NCBI RefSeq assembly: GCF_018143015.1
Contig: NC_054758.1
Coordinates: forward strand, 18,327,001-18,391,000
Direction: 5' to 3'
Length of the DNA: 64,000 bases
From: Lytechinus variegatus
Taxonomy: Eukaryota; Echinodermata; Echinoidea; Temnopleuroida; Toxopneustidae
The position numbers and the translations under genes are program-made. Each line of letters begins with the position of its first letter. Position 1 is the stretch's first letter. This document shows, piece after piece, positions 11,744 to 23,397 of the stretch. Under the pieces are notes generated by a model. It ran no database searches, was not told where the DNA came from, and was given only the letters and a program-made list of their open reading frames with translations.

Positions 11744-14065
11744 CACAATGTAGCACCACCTTCACAGTGTTTCACAGTGTTTTCACAGTGAGGAACACAA
11801 TGTAACACCACCTTCACAGTGTTCCACAGTGTGGAACACAATGTGACATCACCTTCACAGTGTTCCACAGTGTCTTCACAGTGAGGAACACAATATAACA
11901 CCACCTTCACAGTGTTCCACAGTGTCTTCACAGTGAGGAACACAATATAACACCACCTTCACAGTGTTCCACAGTGTCTTCACAGTGAAGAACACAATAT
12001 AACACCACCTTCACAGTGTTCCATAGTGTCTTCACAGTGAGGAACACAATATAACACCACCTTCACAGTGTTCCACAGTGTCTTCACAGTGAGGAACACA
12101 ATATAACACCACCTTCACAGTGTTCCATAGTGTCTTCACAGTGAGGAACACAATATAACACCACCTTCACAGTGTTCCACAGTGTCTTCACAGTGAGGAA
12201 CACAATATAACACCACCTTCACAGTGTTCCACAATGTCTTCACAGTGAAGAACACAATATAACACCTCCTTCACAGTGTTCCACAGTGTCTTCACAGTGA
12301 GGAACACAATGTAACACCACCTTCACAGTGTTCCATAGTGTCTTTACAGTGAGGAACACAATGTAACACCACCTTCACAGTGTTCCACAATGTCTTCACA
12401 GTGAAGAACACAATATAACACCACCTTCACAGTGTTCCACAGTGTCTTCACAGTGAGGAACACAATATAACACCACCTTCACAGTGTTCCATAGTGTCTT
12501 CACAGTGAGGAACACAATATAACACCACCTTCACAGTGTTCCACAGTGTCTTCACAGTGAGGAACACAATATAACACCACCTTCACAGTGTTCCACAATG
12601 TCTTCACAGTGAAGAACACAATATAACACCACCTTCACAGTGTTCCACAGTGTCTTCACAGTGAGGAACACAATATAACACCACCTTCACAGTGTTCCAT
12701 AGTGTCTTTACAGTGAGGAACACAATATAACACCACCTTCACAGTGTTCCATAGTGTCTTTACAGTGAGGAACACAATGTAACACCACCTTCACAGTGTT
12801 CCACAGTGTCTTCACAGTGAGGAACACAATGTAACACCACCTTCACATGTTCCACAGTGTGGAACACAATGTGACATCACCTTCACAGTGTTCCACTATG
12901 TGGAAGACAATGTAATATTAACTTCAGTGTTCCACAGTGTTTTCACCGTGAGGAACACAATGTAACACCACCTTCACAGTGTTCCACAGTGTGGAACACA
13001 ATGTGACATCAGTTTCACAGTGTTCCACAGTGTCTTCACAGTGAGGAACACAATATAACACCACTTCACAGTGTTCCATAGTGTCTTCACAGTGAGGAAC
13101 ACAATATAACGCCACCTTCACAGTGTTCCACAATGTCTTCACAGTGAAGAACACAATATAACACCACCTTCACAGTGTTCCACAGTGTCTTCACAATGAG
13201 GAACACAATGTAACACCACCTTCACATGTTCCACAGTATGGAACACAATGTGACATCACCTTCACAGTGAGGAACACAATGCAACACCACCTTCACAGTG
13301 TTCCACTATGTGGAAGACAATGTAATATTAACTTCAGTGTTCCACAGTGTTTTCATAGTGAGGAACACAATGCAACACAATCTTCACAGTGTTCCACAGT
13401 GTTTTCACATTGTGGAACACAACGTGCCATCACCTTCACAGTGTACCACAGTGTCTCCACAGTGAGGAACACAATATAACACCACCTTCACAGTGTTCCA
13501 CAGTGTCTTTACAGTGTGGAACACAATGTGACATCACCTTTACAGTGTTCCACAGTGTCTTCAAAGTGTGGAACACAATGTGACACCAACTTTACAGTGT
13601 GGAACACAATGCAACACCACCTTCACAGTGTTCCACAATGTGAAACACAATGTGATATCAACTTCAGTGTTCCACAGTGTTTTCACCGTGAGGAACACAA
13701 TGCAACACCATCTTCACAGTGTGCTACAGTGTTTTCACCGTGAGGAACACAATGTAACATCACCTTCACAACTGTGGAACACAATTTGACATCACCTTCA
13801 CAGTGTCTTCACAGTGAGGAACACAATATAACACCACCTTCACAGTGTTCCACAATGTCTTCACAGTGAGGAACATAATGTAACACCTCCTTCACAGTGT
13901 TCCACAGTGTCTTCACAGTGAGGAACATAATGTAACACCACCTTCACAGTGTGTAACACATCACAACCTTCACACTGTTCAATTTCAGCATTTCGACAGT
14001 GTAAATCACATGTGTGAACCGTCAATCTGTTGAGGTGTCCACAGTGTGAAAACATCTCCACAATG
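11744..14065. repeat. 2.3-kb minisatellite, 52-bp unit with CACTGTG dyads
   Basis: The main unit is 52 bp and combines CACAGTGTTCCACAGTGT, CTTCACAGTGAGGAACACAA and TATAACACCACCTT. It repeats about 40 times; units are very regular from 11890 to 12840 and become scrambled with shorter variants after 12840. CACAGTG/CACTGTG and TTCCACAGTGTGGAA are palindromic, so each unit can fold. Many open frames on both strands here are composition artefacts. Confidence 0.95.
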
Positions 14066-14324
14066 TTGAATTTAGGCATTTGTGAATGTGAATTATATTT
14101 TCACATAGTACACTATATGAACACACTGTTATTGTATTTATTTTCGTCAATTGAAAATAACACTGATATACTTTTACAACAACAAAGTAATGACCAGTAA
14201 TGACTATTTTGTTTCCTTTGTTTTTATAATGAATAAAAATACTGTAGTTATCATTCCCAGACAATAATATTATGGCCAATTTGAGCGTCAGTTTAGTTAA
14301 TTAAGTGGATTTGTACTGTTAGGG

Positions 14325-14407
14325 AATTGTGTTCCAATTGGCTCTCCATAGTTAAGCCACAACTTAACTCAGGGTTTGATTTAAACCCGAGTTCAGAATA
14401 CGGGCCA
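14325..14407. mobile_element. Partial MITE family D (one end)
   Basis: CCAATTGGCTCTCCATA and AAACCCGAGTTCAGAATACG match, in inverse, the left end of the copy at 63671-63990. Only one end is present. Confidence 0.6.
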
Positions 14408-14659
14408 CTGTGTTCTTTCCAGCATGGGATTTGTTTTTAAATGGTTGATTTTTTTTTTACTTTTTAATTGATTTATATTATTTTTTTAATATTTTGTTTG
14501 TTTTGTTTGTTTGCATTTATTTCTGCGTTCAAAAGCACAATACAAAAATATTTACAATTGAAATATACAAAATGATTCACAATATAAACAATGGAGTCAT
14601 ATTACATAATAAATACAAATAAGGATGTGAGTATAAATTAATCTTTTATAAATGTAAAC

Positions 14660-14660
<1 letters not shown>

Positions 14661-14698
<38 letters not shown>
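14661..14698. repeat. AT microsatellite
   Basis: About 19 uninterrupted TA repeats. A short GT run also occurs at about 14976-14994. Confidence 0.95.
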
Positions 14699-14700
<2 letters not shown>

Positions 14701-15207
14701 AATAAATGAACGCAGGAGACCACCGCCATCGTGAGCGGCTAGGCTTGAATTGATGGCGGCCACATAAAAAAGTATTACAAAATTTCACACACAAAAACGA
14801 TATTGGGCAGCATTATTAGTTTTGGTTATTAATTTTTTTTATTTTTGGTTTGCAATGACACCGTGAGTGCATACATGTAAATTATTATGAAAAACGAATT
14901 CATATCAACAGGCACGTCGGTGATGCGTATGAAAATGCGTAAAAGGCAGTGTATAATTAATGTTGTTTATACGTGGGTGTGTGTGTGTGTGTGTGTACGG
15001 AAAAGGGGATGAACATCTAGTTTCCTCTTATCTTCATGTGCATTCGATAAGATATGATGTAGTGGGGTCATGAATCCATTCTGTTTGGAACTTTAATTTC
15101 ACAGTCGACACATACTAAAAGTTCAGCCATTGGACAAAAGAACATTAAGTCGTTTATCCCATATCCATCTGTCGTTAAGCCCACCTACAGCACAAATATC
15201 AGTCATG

Positions 15208-15516
15208 TCAGTGATCTACAGGACCAACGGCATGCGACGTGAAGAGCGGTCCGGTGAAGCGCCCTCTAAACATCTTCCCCAGAGAAGATCTGAACTGCGG
15301 ATGCTTGGTTCCATAGATAAGGGGGTTAAGGCAACTGTTGAAGAGAAGAAAGGCCAATGCCAACGGCGTACCACCTGGTCCGTACCCACCTAGGATGCAA
15401 ATACCGTAAGGAATCACACACAGGAGGAAACCAAGGACCACGTAGAAGGCATTCTTGGTGATCTTGTACTCGAGGGAGTTTCGACTGTTGTTTTTGGTGG
15501 CAGCGGTTGGATGAAC
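15208..15516 (-). CDS. GPCR coding exon 4 (TM6, TM7, C-tail)
   Basis: A pyrimidine-rich tract precedes ACACCTTAG|GTTCAT. The frame gives KNAFYVVLGFLLCVIPYGI (TM6), LAFLLFNSCLNPLIYG (TM7 with NPxxY) and a short tail ending in TGA at 15208. 309 nt in phase 0 if the whole exon is used. A second acceptor inside it (AACAACAG|TCGAAAC, 15484) would take phase 2. Confidence 0.8.
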   Translation of the reverse strand, partial: VHPTAATKNNSRNSLEYKITKNAFYVVLGFLLCVIPYGICILGGYGPGGTPLALAFLLFNSCLNPLIYGTKHPQFRSSLGKMFRGRFTGPLFTSHAVGPVDH

Positions 15517-18500
15517 CTAAGGTGTAAATATAGAAGTAAGAAGAGCTTATGTTTGCCGGTTTGAATAAAAAAGTTAGAATAGCACATTGATCATAGGCCA
15601 GATAGTCCTACGATTTTTGTCAAGAATATGACATCACTAAAATGCTGTTTTGGTGTAAACCTACAAAAGCCACAGGCGCATTATTTATGTTCCAGAAATT
15701 TCATTTCAAATAAAGATTTATTTTCCCCCATTTTACAAAATTTCTTCATTTTTGTTAACAAGAAATCACATGAAATCAAATTCCATAAAGAATATAAATA
15801 TATACAACTTAGGTGTACAGAGGAAGGCGTAGGTCCCTAGAAGCACATGCTTGTGGCGGGATACGCCTGTGGACAAAGTATATAGATATATACAATATAC
15901 AAACTACAATACAAAGATAAGAAGGGCTAGAAAAAGAGAAGAGAAGAGAAGGAAAGAAAACGGGAAGAAAACGAGAGAGGGAGAAATGAGCAGGAAGGCG
16001 GGCATGAGTTACCAAGTACCGAGCAAATAGAGCGTACAACAATGTATGATGGAGAGAAGGAGAGATAAAACAATAATAATGCCGCAACAGTTGCACATTA
16101 TTCATGCTAACTTAAGATCAAAAAGAATATAAGGTATGAGGATCTTCAAGCATAGGATGATAAAATCATTTTTTAATCTTAAATTTTAAGGTACTGGCTG
16201 ACAAGGATGAAGAAACTATATTCGTTATTTATTCCCCTAAGTAGGCATTAAACCAAAACCTCAAATTTGAAAATAATACAATTGAAGTTTAACGGCAGAA
16301 GTTATTACTTTCATTGGAACTGGATTATTTGTGTCCTCTCATTACAGACTAAGTTCTTTACTGTTAGTCTTCTCCGAAATACCACATAAAGCACGAACCC
16401 TATTATTTCCGGACGTAGAGGGCGCCTGTGCGGTATCCTTGGCAGAACTGGCTCCTGGTACTGCAGCATCGTTCGATCCTATCGGAGTCATGGACTGACT
16501 CGTTCCCGCAGTGTCGGCTGCTGGTTTTCGCCCAGACGATGGAGGGACGCTTTCTCTGGTTAATGAATTGGTCTTCCATGTGTTCTTGTTGCTTTCATGC
16601 TTGCGGATGAAGATGAAGATGCGGAAGTAGAAGAAGAGAACGAGAGCGAGTGGGAAACAGGTCAAGAACGTTGCCTGCAGGTAGGTGTGAATCATATTCT
16701 CCGAGCCTGTTATAAGAAGCATTCAAGAAAAACTAGCAAGAAAGCAGACAGTTATCTCCGGCTCCAAGGGCAAAATAGGGATCCAAAAAGGCAAAATGTT
16801 ATTTGGCAATAATGAATTTTAATTATTCATGTTTTAAGTGACACTTAGGGTAAAATTTATGAAAACGTATTTGTTTTGAATTTCTCTTAGTTTTAGGTTA
16901 ATTTCTAAACTTTTTTTGTGTGGGGGGGATTACAATTTCGTTATTATTATACTAAAAGTAATATGTTTTGCACGGTATTGATCTTTTAGAGCTGGCGAGC
17001 AATCTAAAATAAATTAACAACAAAGGACTTTTGTTGATGGCAACTTTGCTAAGAAGATCGACTGTACTCAGGGAGGTGTGTGGAGTCTTGTTTTATCATG
17101 GAATCTTTCAGATTATGAATATGTTTTATAATGCTCACCATCTTCATTTTCTTCAATGTCTGAACAGGTGTGCGGTCCATCGGCATATCCTAGACGAGTG
17201 AAACCCCCAAGATAAGGCACCAGGATCACGCTCAGTGGGATGAACCATGTGACAAGCAGAAAAATCAACACGTTCGACTTTGAAAAGATCTGTAATGTTC
17301 AATATCATGATGATAACAGTGACGAAGTGAAATTATTGACTTGCTTAAAATAAGGATGATTCGCTTAATTACTTGCACTAAAAAACCCCGAACACAGGGG
17401 CGGAAATCTCTCCCAAAAGGTAGGGGGGACAAAGGTCTGGAAAATTTGACAAGCCCCCAAAAAAAAGGCTATTACCTAAATCTTAAGGTCATTTCGACGA
17501 AAATATATTTGACAAGCAAAAAAAAAAGGTCATCTTGTCCCAAAACGCACATTTTATAGTGACATATTTCTTAGCATCACCAAAGGCCCAAAATAGTAGG
17601 GGGGACATTTGATATTGTGTCCCCCTACTATTTTTAGTAGGGGGGACACGTCCCCCCTGGGATTTCCGCCCATGCCCGAACAATCACGATACAAAATTAT
17701 TGATTATCAAGAAATGGGCCCAGAATCACAAAGCTCAATGTTCATTCGTCGTCAAAGTAACATATTAAAATGATAAGGGATGTGACTCGGTCCAATCGAG
17801 CACTGGAAGCCTAAAGTGACGTTTTATCATCATCATCATATCAGCCATGTTCAGCCGACTGCAGGGCGAAGGCCTCCTCAAGTTGGTGCCAAAGGTGCTT
17901 GTCTTGTGCTGATGCAATAACCCAAAGTAAACATATTTCTCTTATACAGTCTGGCCTATCTGGGAGATGGTGTGGGCATGTGAGGTGACGAATGACACTT
18001 TGACTTTTGTAAATGAAAAAAAAGAAAGATCGAAGGTTATATGACATTCCTCTCTTTCCACCAATTTTAAAAATTTTGTTTTTCTTCCATTTCTCTCATT
18101 TTTAGAATGATCATTCAGGTGGAGCCATATCCTTCTGCTCCTCCCCTGAAGCGTCTCCCCCATGTAGGCCTACAACTAGCCGACTCGCCCCCTTACCATG
18201 GTGTGTCATTAAATCACCCCAGATATGCCCCAAATAATATCATACCAACAAATACACTATTTTACAATTGCAATAGATGACCCTCCCCAAATATTATAAC
18301 TTTTACCCTAATATATTTTTTATTTTGGGGAAACTAACTACCTGCTAAAGAAGTCATCTAATATATTTTTTTATTTTGCATTAAAAACATAAGCTCCCAC
18401 TCCCCCCCCCAAAAAAAAAGAATGGCATGTAACAAAATACCTTTCGATATCTTGATGACGTCATCGTAATCAGGACCATACGGTTGAATCCGATGATGGC

Positions 18501-18845
18501 CAAATGCCAAACACTGGATCCCGTGCAAACGAATGAGACGACGGCGACGAGAACGCAGGACGCGTCCGACAACGGCCAACCCGTGGTCGACACCACGCCG
18601 ACGATCGTGAACGGGATAGTGAGACACGTCATCATGTCCGCCATCGCCAAGCTTGTCACATAAACATTGGTGATCGTGCGGAGCTTCGGGTAGATGACGA
18701 CCACGGTGACGATGAGGAGGTTTCCGAAGAATCCGACAACGCCCACGAAGCCAAGCCAACCGCTGAGGACGATGCGGGGGATGATGTTTTCGACGGCGGA
18801 TTCGTTCACACTGTTGTTCACGCTGGCAGTTGTTGCTATATTCAT
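15208..18845 (-). CDS. Rhodopsin-class G protein-coupled receptor (orphan), four coding exons
   Basis: This is a seven-transmembrane receptor expected in the plasma membrane. Exons in order: 18845-18441, 17289-17139, 16706-~16346, 15516-15208, roughly 400 residues. Class A marks are visible: GN in TM1, LAMAD in TM2, the TM3 Cys (SDASC), FNR in place of DRY, a TM4 W and P, an ECL2 Cys (HTC), a TM5 FP...FFYF, a TM6 P (CVIPY) and NPLIY in TM7. The start at 18845 is the first ATG after a strong acceptor (TTTTTTACAG, exon from 18857), so an untranslated exon must lie upstream. Exons 1-2 and 2-3 join in frame; exon 3-4 is not settled. The NRMVLIT...YRKIF pattern recalls moody/Tre1/GPR84-type or melatonin-like orphans. 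The ligand is unknown. Confidence 0.85.
15517..16345. other. GPCR intron 3, no separate gene
   Basis: Purine-rich from 15920 to 16060 (GAAGAGAAGA type). No inserted element was recognised. Confidence 0.5.
16346..16706 (-). CDS. GPCR coding exon 3 (TM5 and ICL3)
   Basis: Acceptor ATAACAG|GCTCGG completes the Gly codon split after exon 2. It encodes LTCFPLALVLFFYFRIFIFI (TM5) and a long Ser/Thr/Pro/Ala-rich third intracellular loop, then runs into a stop at 16342. A donor must therefore be used before it: GT at 16345 (phase 2), AACA|GTAAAG at ~16361 (phase 1), or AGG|GTTCGT (phase 0). The 3' boundary given is one of these options. Confidence 0.7.
17139..17289 (-). CDS. GPCR coding exon 2 (TM4 and ECL2)
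   Basis: Acceptor ATTACAG|ATC and donor GATG|GTGAGC. 151 nt, phase 0 in and phase 1 out. It begins IFSKSNVLIFLL, continuing YRK of exon 1, and includes VTWFIPLS and a Cys in HTCSD that can pair with the TM3 cysteine. Confidence 0.85.
17394..17676. mobile_element. MITE with GGGCGGAAATC ends, in GPCR intron 1
   Basis: The left end CAGGGGCGGAAATC and right end GATTTCCGCCCATGCC are inverse, with G-run/C-run and GACAAGCAAAAAAA-type interior. No ORF. Relatives are at 20200-20374 and, with different ends, at 30793, 42371 and 29976. Confidence 0.75.
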
Positions 18846-18857
18846 ATTCTCTTTGTT
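18441..18857 (-). CDS. GPCR coding exon 1 (N-terminus to ICL2)
   Basis: From the ATG at 18845 it has 405 coding nt, exactly 135 codons. The N-terminus carries NxS/NxT-type glycosylation sites (NNSVNES). TM1, TM2, TM3 and the second intracellular loop follow. The exon ends TCGAAAG|GTATTT, phase 0. This exon is markedly GC-richer than its flanks. Confidence 0.85.
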
Positions 18858-20030
18858 CTGTAAAAAAGGAAAAGGAAAAAAAAAGGCACTCGAGCGAATT
18901 TCTAATTTATTGATTATGATTGCATGATAATTATGTCTTTGTGTTTTTTTTTTTTTCATATAGTTTTGTCTCATCAGATATTTACCATCAACCATTTTCC
19001 CTTTTTAAAATTTTCAATACGAAATAGATGAGGATGATATACCGTTTCATGGTCTTTTTGCGGTTGTTACAAACCGTTGAATGTCCTTTAAAAATGCCTT
19101 TGTTTTAACAAGGGTGCACTAATCATGCAAATGCAAGGTCAAAGCATGACTTGCGCTTTGCCTTAATATCCGGCATGTGTAAATGACTAGGCCTATATCC
19201 GTCGTATTTACACGGCATTAATTCACCAATTCGGGTCATTATCCCGAATGATTACTGAAAATGTATATTTAGAAGCTTTTTGGCGAAGTCCTGCAACTTT
19301 GCGATGCCGTTGCTATGAAACTGTCATGGAAATTACCTTAAGTATCATGAGAAGGTGATATTGTAATTAGGATATAGCTAAAAAAAAGGTATGGCTGCTT
19401 AGTTGCCTCAGGTATATGGCCGGAGTAATCTTGCTAGTATTAAAGCAAAACCATGGGGGGGGGGGGGGGGGGACTCCTGCAAGTGCTTCCTGTAGATTCA
19501 CATCGTGCAAAAGATCCCCTGACCATATATTTCATAACTGTTATTTTGTTGTTTTTTCTGAGGGGAATACTTTGATACTTATACTGATACTCTGCCATTC
19601 TTAACGGCGTGTGTGTGGGGGGGGGGGGGGGGGGGGGCACGGGAAAACCAACCCTTGATCTTTCAAGATATTTTTAGAAGATGAAAATATGGGAAATTTT
19701 AAGAAAGAAGGAAAAAAAGAAAGAAAAGCGTTGACAAGTGATTTATGAGTTGTGGAAACTTTAATCTTACGTACAACTTGACACCTCTTAAAACCGTATG
19801 GGAGCTTAGGCCTATTATAAAAATTCCTAAACTATTTTTTTTTTCATTCAGAATAGAATTTGAGCTACCTAGAACTCACCTTGCCTCAATGAAATACCCT
19901 GGATCCGCCCCTTTCACTCATTATTATTATTACTTCGGAGTGTAGTCAATACACCCCTTTTCTTAGATAAAAAAATGTTCTCTCTCCTTTTTTCACAATT
20001 TCTTAAATGTTGATCTTCCGTAGATATGAA
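18858..20030. other. GPCR upstream region with two long poly-G runs
   Basis: There is no coding exon with support. G-runs of 18 and about 22 bases occur at about 19455-19472 and 19617-19638, the latter after GTGTGTGT. They may be ends of decayed G-rich MITEs. Confidence 0.5.
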
Positions 20031-20039
20031 CACATCAGG

Positions 20040-20196
20040 ATCCTGTAACACGAAAGTTAGCGATTAATCGCTAAATCAAATGGCCAATCAAGATCATGGT
20101 TGCATGCGCATTATGCTCAGGAGACTGACTAGGAACCAATCAGAATCGTTATTTCTAAATTAGCGATCATTCGCTAATATTTGTGCACGGGACCCA
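20040..20196. mobile_element. MITE-like inverted repeat (TTAGCGATTAATCGCTAA)
   Basis: GGATCCTGTAACACGAAAGTTAGCGAT at the left is mirrored by ATTAGCGATCATTCGCTAAT...GTGCACGGGACCC at the right. It resembles the element at 40123-40252. Confidence 0.5.
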
Positions 20197-20199
20197 GGC

Positions 20200-20374
20200 C
20201 ATGGGCGGAAATCCCAGGGGGAACGACTCCTTCATACTCAAAATAGGGGGACACAATATCAATTGTCTCCCTACTGTTTGGTCTTTCATGATGGAAGGGG
20301 TGATAACCTTTTTTTGGTCAAATTTTCCATCCCCTGGTCTCCCTACCTTTGGGGGAAAGATTTCCGCCCTTGCC
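20200..20374. mobile_element. MITE with GGGCGGAAATC ends
   Basis: Left ATGGGCGGAAATCCCAGGGG and right AAAGATTTCCGCCCTTGCC are inverse. 175 bp, same family as 17394-17676. Confidence 0.7.
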
Positions 20375-21469
20375 GTGCCGGGCACTGAGGTGGAAAATTT
20401 TGAAACTTATTGAATAGCAGATTGAAACGGAGAAAGAGTATTGGAAAGGGAAGAATGGATGTCTTTTGATAAGCGTGCCCCCATTTGAGAAGCAAAATTA
20501 AAATTAAAATGTAAAAATGCCATTAAAAACCGAGGTTTGCCCCCTTTTTTTGAAATTGAAGACTTTTTTTTCTTGTCTAACTTTTTGTTGGGTACGAAGT
20601 ATCGTCCGAAAAAAATTGCCCTCCCCCTTTGGAAAATCCTGGATCCGGTCCTGAACGGTAGCGTGTTTTTATTGAATAATGGTTTTTACAAGGATATATA
20701 ATCAGTCTGGCATATAACATTGTTTTGATAGAATTTGAGTAAACTTTTAACAGTCTGATTTTTCAAGTCTCGCTCTCTCTCTCTCTCTTTCCCTCTCTTT
20801 ATTATTGTTTTAAGTATCATAAATTCCTTTTAAGAAACAGTCATTGGCTTCACGAAAAGCACTTCATGCGTTTTAGTTTTTTGCTGATTACATTTTAAAT
20901 TAATCATCGATATTGATACGTAATAATCCCCGTGTCAAGAACACTTAGCAAAATAAAAATGCAAAATTAATAAAAATGAAGAGAGAAAATTTCCAATAAA
21001 GAGGTGATTATTTCGAAGAATAACATCTCTATGCGTCAAATCATTAGCCAAGCATGCGAGAAACGAATCACACGATCTCAAATATCAATTTGCACTTAAG
21101 AACTACTTAGACATTTTCTTTCCTTTTTACTTCATATATCATATCCTTCATTTTACACTTCATTGTATTGAGTTATTCCTATGAGTGCAATAATGCATGC
21201 ACGATATCAATGTATCGTGCATAATGGTCAGGCAATAATACCTCTATATCTTCGCCTAAAGTCATAAGTGGTGATTATTATTATTATATAAATGGCTATT
21301 TTGCACTATTCCCAGAAGACTTGAAGAGATAATATGCCGTTATCGAAGTGTAAAAAACAATTCTAATAAATATGACTTTTTTTAACTTGGTAATAGTTTT
21401 CTGAAAAGGAGAGAATTCAGGAGAAAGAGGTGGGAAAGAGAGAGATATAAAAATGAATATAAATGTACA

Positions 21470-21596
21470 TTTATATATATATATATATTATATATTATAT
21501 ATATATATATAAATATATTTAAATGTCATACATACACGCACACAAACACACCCCCACACACAAACATATACGTATATATATATATATATATATATT
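21470..21596. repeat. TA/CA microsatellite cluster
   Basis: Alternating TA runs with an ACACAC stretch between them, directly abutting the palindrome at 21600. Confidence 0.85.
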
Positions 21597-21694
21597 GTAC
21601 AGAAATGGATGAAGAGAACAATGGTAGGCGTAGCTTAAATCAAGGTTCCCCAGAGCTATATACCCTTTGGAAAAATTGGTGATGCCGAAAAAAT

Positions 21695-21765
21695 GTCTCT
21701 GCCGGGAATCGAACCCGGGCCCCCAGCTTTGAACGCCGGTGCCTTAACCACTAGACCACAGAGAC
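21695..21765 (-). tRNA. tRNA-like sequence, anticodon UCA (repeat-borne)
   Basis: 71 nt fold into a full cloverleaf: acceptor GTCTCTG/CAGAGAC (7 bp), D arm GTC/GGC, anticodon stem CCGGC/GCTGG with loop GTTCAAA, and T arm CCGGG-TTCGATT-CCCGG. Positions 34-36 are TCA. A box (TGGTCTAGTGG) and B box (GGTTCGATTCC) are intact. It lies inside a repeat, so it is probably a tRNA-derived element rather than a working tRNA. It is too short for a selenocysteine tRNA. Confidence 0.6.
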
Positions 21766-21981
21766 GGTTAGTAGCTAGGGCGAGCCCGATCCGATTGACC
21801 GTCAGATAGACAGATTTTCGACACTATACCAATTATATATTCCTTTGTCGGGTGAAGGTGAGTTTTGAACAATGACAAGCCGCCATGCCTCAGCTGGATC
21901 AAAGCTATTGCTTCGATACAGTACACATATGGGAGAAGAAATACAAATGTGTAAAGTTGTACATGTATAACTTAACACATT

Positions 21982-22024
<43 letters not shown>

Positions 22025-22183
22025 TTTCTCCCATACGTGTACTGTATCAAAGAAATAGCTTTGATCCAGCTGAGGCATGGCGGCTTGTCATCGTTCAAAA
22101 CCCAACTTCACCCGACAAAGGAAATTATAATAATCTGTCTATCTGACGGTCAATCGGATCGGGGTCGCCCTAGCCACTAACCA

Positions 22184-22254
22184 GTCTCTGTGGTCTAGTG
22201 GTTAAGGCACCGGCGTTCAAAGCTGGGGACCCGGGTTCGATTCCCGGCAGAGAC
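22184..22254 (+). tRNA. tRNA-like sequence, anticodon UCA (right arm)
   Basis: This is the inverted partner of 21695-21765 with one change in the variable loop (GGAC for GGGC). All stems still pair. It is followed by ATGTTTTCGG rather than a T-run, so no clear Pol III terminator is adjacent. Confidence 0.6.
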
Positions 22255-23102
22255 ATGTTTTCGGCATCACCAATTTTTCCAAAAAGGATAGATAGCTCTG
22301 GGGATTCTTGATTTAAGCTACGCCTACCTTTGTTCTCTTCATCCATTTCTGTCACACTATATATATTTATATTTTCAAGAGTGAAGCAAAGTATAAACTG
22401 TGTTGTAAAGCTTTCGGACAAGAGATATAGAAAAAATTACATATTTATAAGTGATTTATTTATTTGTATCTCTATATTCCGTGAAGTGGGAAAGAGCTAA
22501 ATGATCAAAGCGATTTCCACGCCTCTCTCGTTATACATATATATATATAGAGAGAGAGGGAAAGAAGAGTAAGGAAAGGGAGAAGAGAGATAGAAGACAT
22601 GACACCTTTACAAGTAATTTGTATATTGTTACCTCTATTTCCTTTACTGGGAAAGAGCTAAATCTCCGCATCATTAATCTTAACGCACAATGAATTAATA
22701 AAATAGCCTACCGAAAATAATTTATTGAAATTTAAAAACCGTCATTTCGCAAATTCATTCCCTTGAGGATATCGATAGTGATAGTGACAGAAGGTTTGGT
22801 TAATATTTGATATGGGGATGATGATTAAGCTCTCATTTTATTTTGATTAAGTTGCATTTTTGTACGAGTCTGACCCAAAGGTCCGACCCCTTCCCGGGCA
22901 GTGCGGAGTATCCTAGAAACTGTTTTCTTTCTTTTCTTTTCTTTTTTTCGCTGTTTGTCCTGTTCTGTCCTGTTTTGTTTTTTTGTTTGTGTGTGCCTTT
23001 GTTTTGTTTTGTTTTTAGTTTTCGTCCTGTCTTGTCCAAGTGATTGTCTGTTCGCACACTCCCGAACTCAGGGTTTGTTTTTATACAGCAGGGGCATGAT
23101 AT

Positions 23103-23343
23103 ACACTGTAAAAAGTGCGGTGTTAAAACTGACACCAATTGGTGTTAATAGAGGACCACACCCTGAGGTGTTGAAATTACACCCTAGAGATTAAAGGTAG
23201 CACCAGAGTGTAAATGTAACAACAAAAGGTGTTGTAATAACACCTATAGGTGTAAAAGTAACACCTCCAATTTAACACCGGTGTAAAATAACTGATGTGG
23301 TCCTCTATGTACACCGGTTAACACCACAGATTTTGGTGTGTAA
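23103..23343. mobile_element. MITE family C (GTGTTAAAACACC type), copy 1
   Basis: The ends ACACTGTAAAAAGTGCGGTG and GGTTAACACCACAGATTTTGG are inverse. The whole interior is full of GGTGTTA/TAACACC motifs, and AGAGGACCACA near the left is matched by TGTGGTCCTCTA near the right. Confidence 0.75.
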
Positions 23344-23397
23344 TATTTTTGTTGTTTATTGTAACATAGTGAGTATAGGCCTAACAAGCTTGAGCCC

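Larger units (their letters stand above)
21600..22352. repeat. 750-bp palindrome of two tRNA-bearing units
   Basis: The left arm begins AAATGGATGAAGAGAACAA and the right arm ends with its reverse complement. The arms match along about 350 bp and meet at a TA microsatellite (about 21985-22022). Each arm holds a 71-nt tRNA-like sequence, a CGATCCGATTGACCGTCAGA block and a TGATCCAGCTGAGGCATGG-like block. The same unit occurs in direct tandem at 33239-33841. Arms differ at scattered positions. Confidence 0.9.

Noticed and set aside
11744-14065. Repeat array considered as CRISPR
   Set aside because: Units are contiguous with no unique spacers, no cas genes are present, and the DNA is eukaryotic.
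15130-15393. 87-codon plus-strand frame
   Set aside because: It is the antisense shadow of GPCR exon 4.
15809-16105. 98-codon minus-strand frame in GPCR intron 3
   Set aside because: The purine-rich intron explains it; no splice-compatible continuation and no domain.
21695-22254. Selenocysteine tRNA
   Set aside because: The anticodon fits, but the length is 71 nt with a short variable loop; true tRNA-Sec is near 90 nt with a long variable arm.
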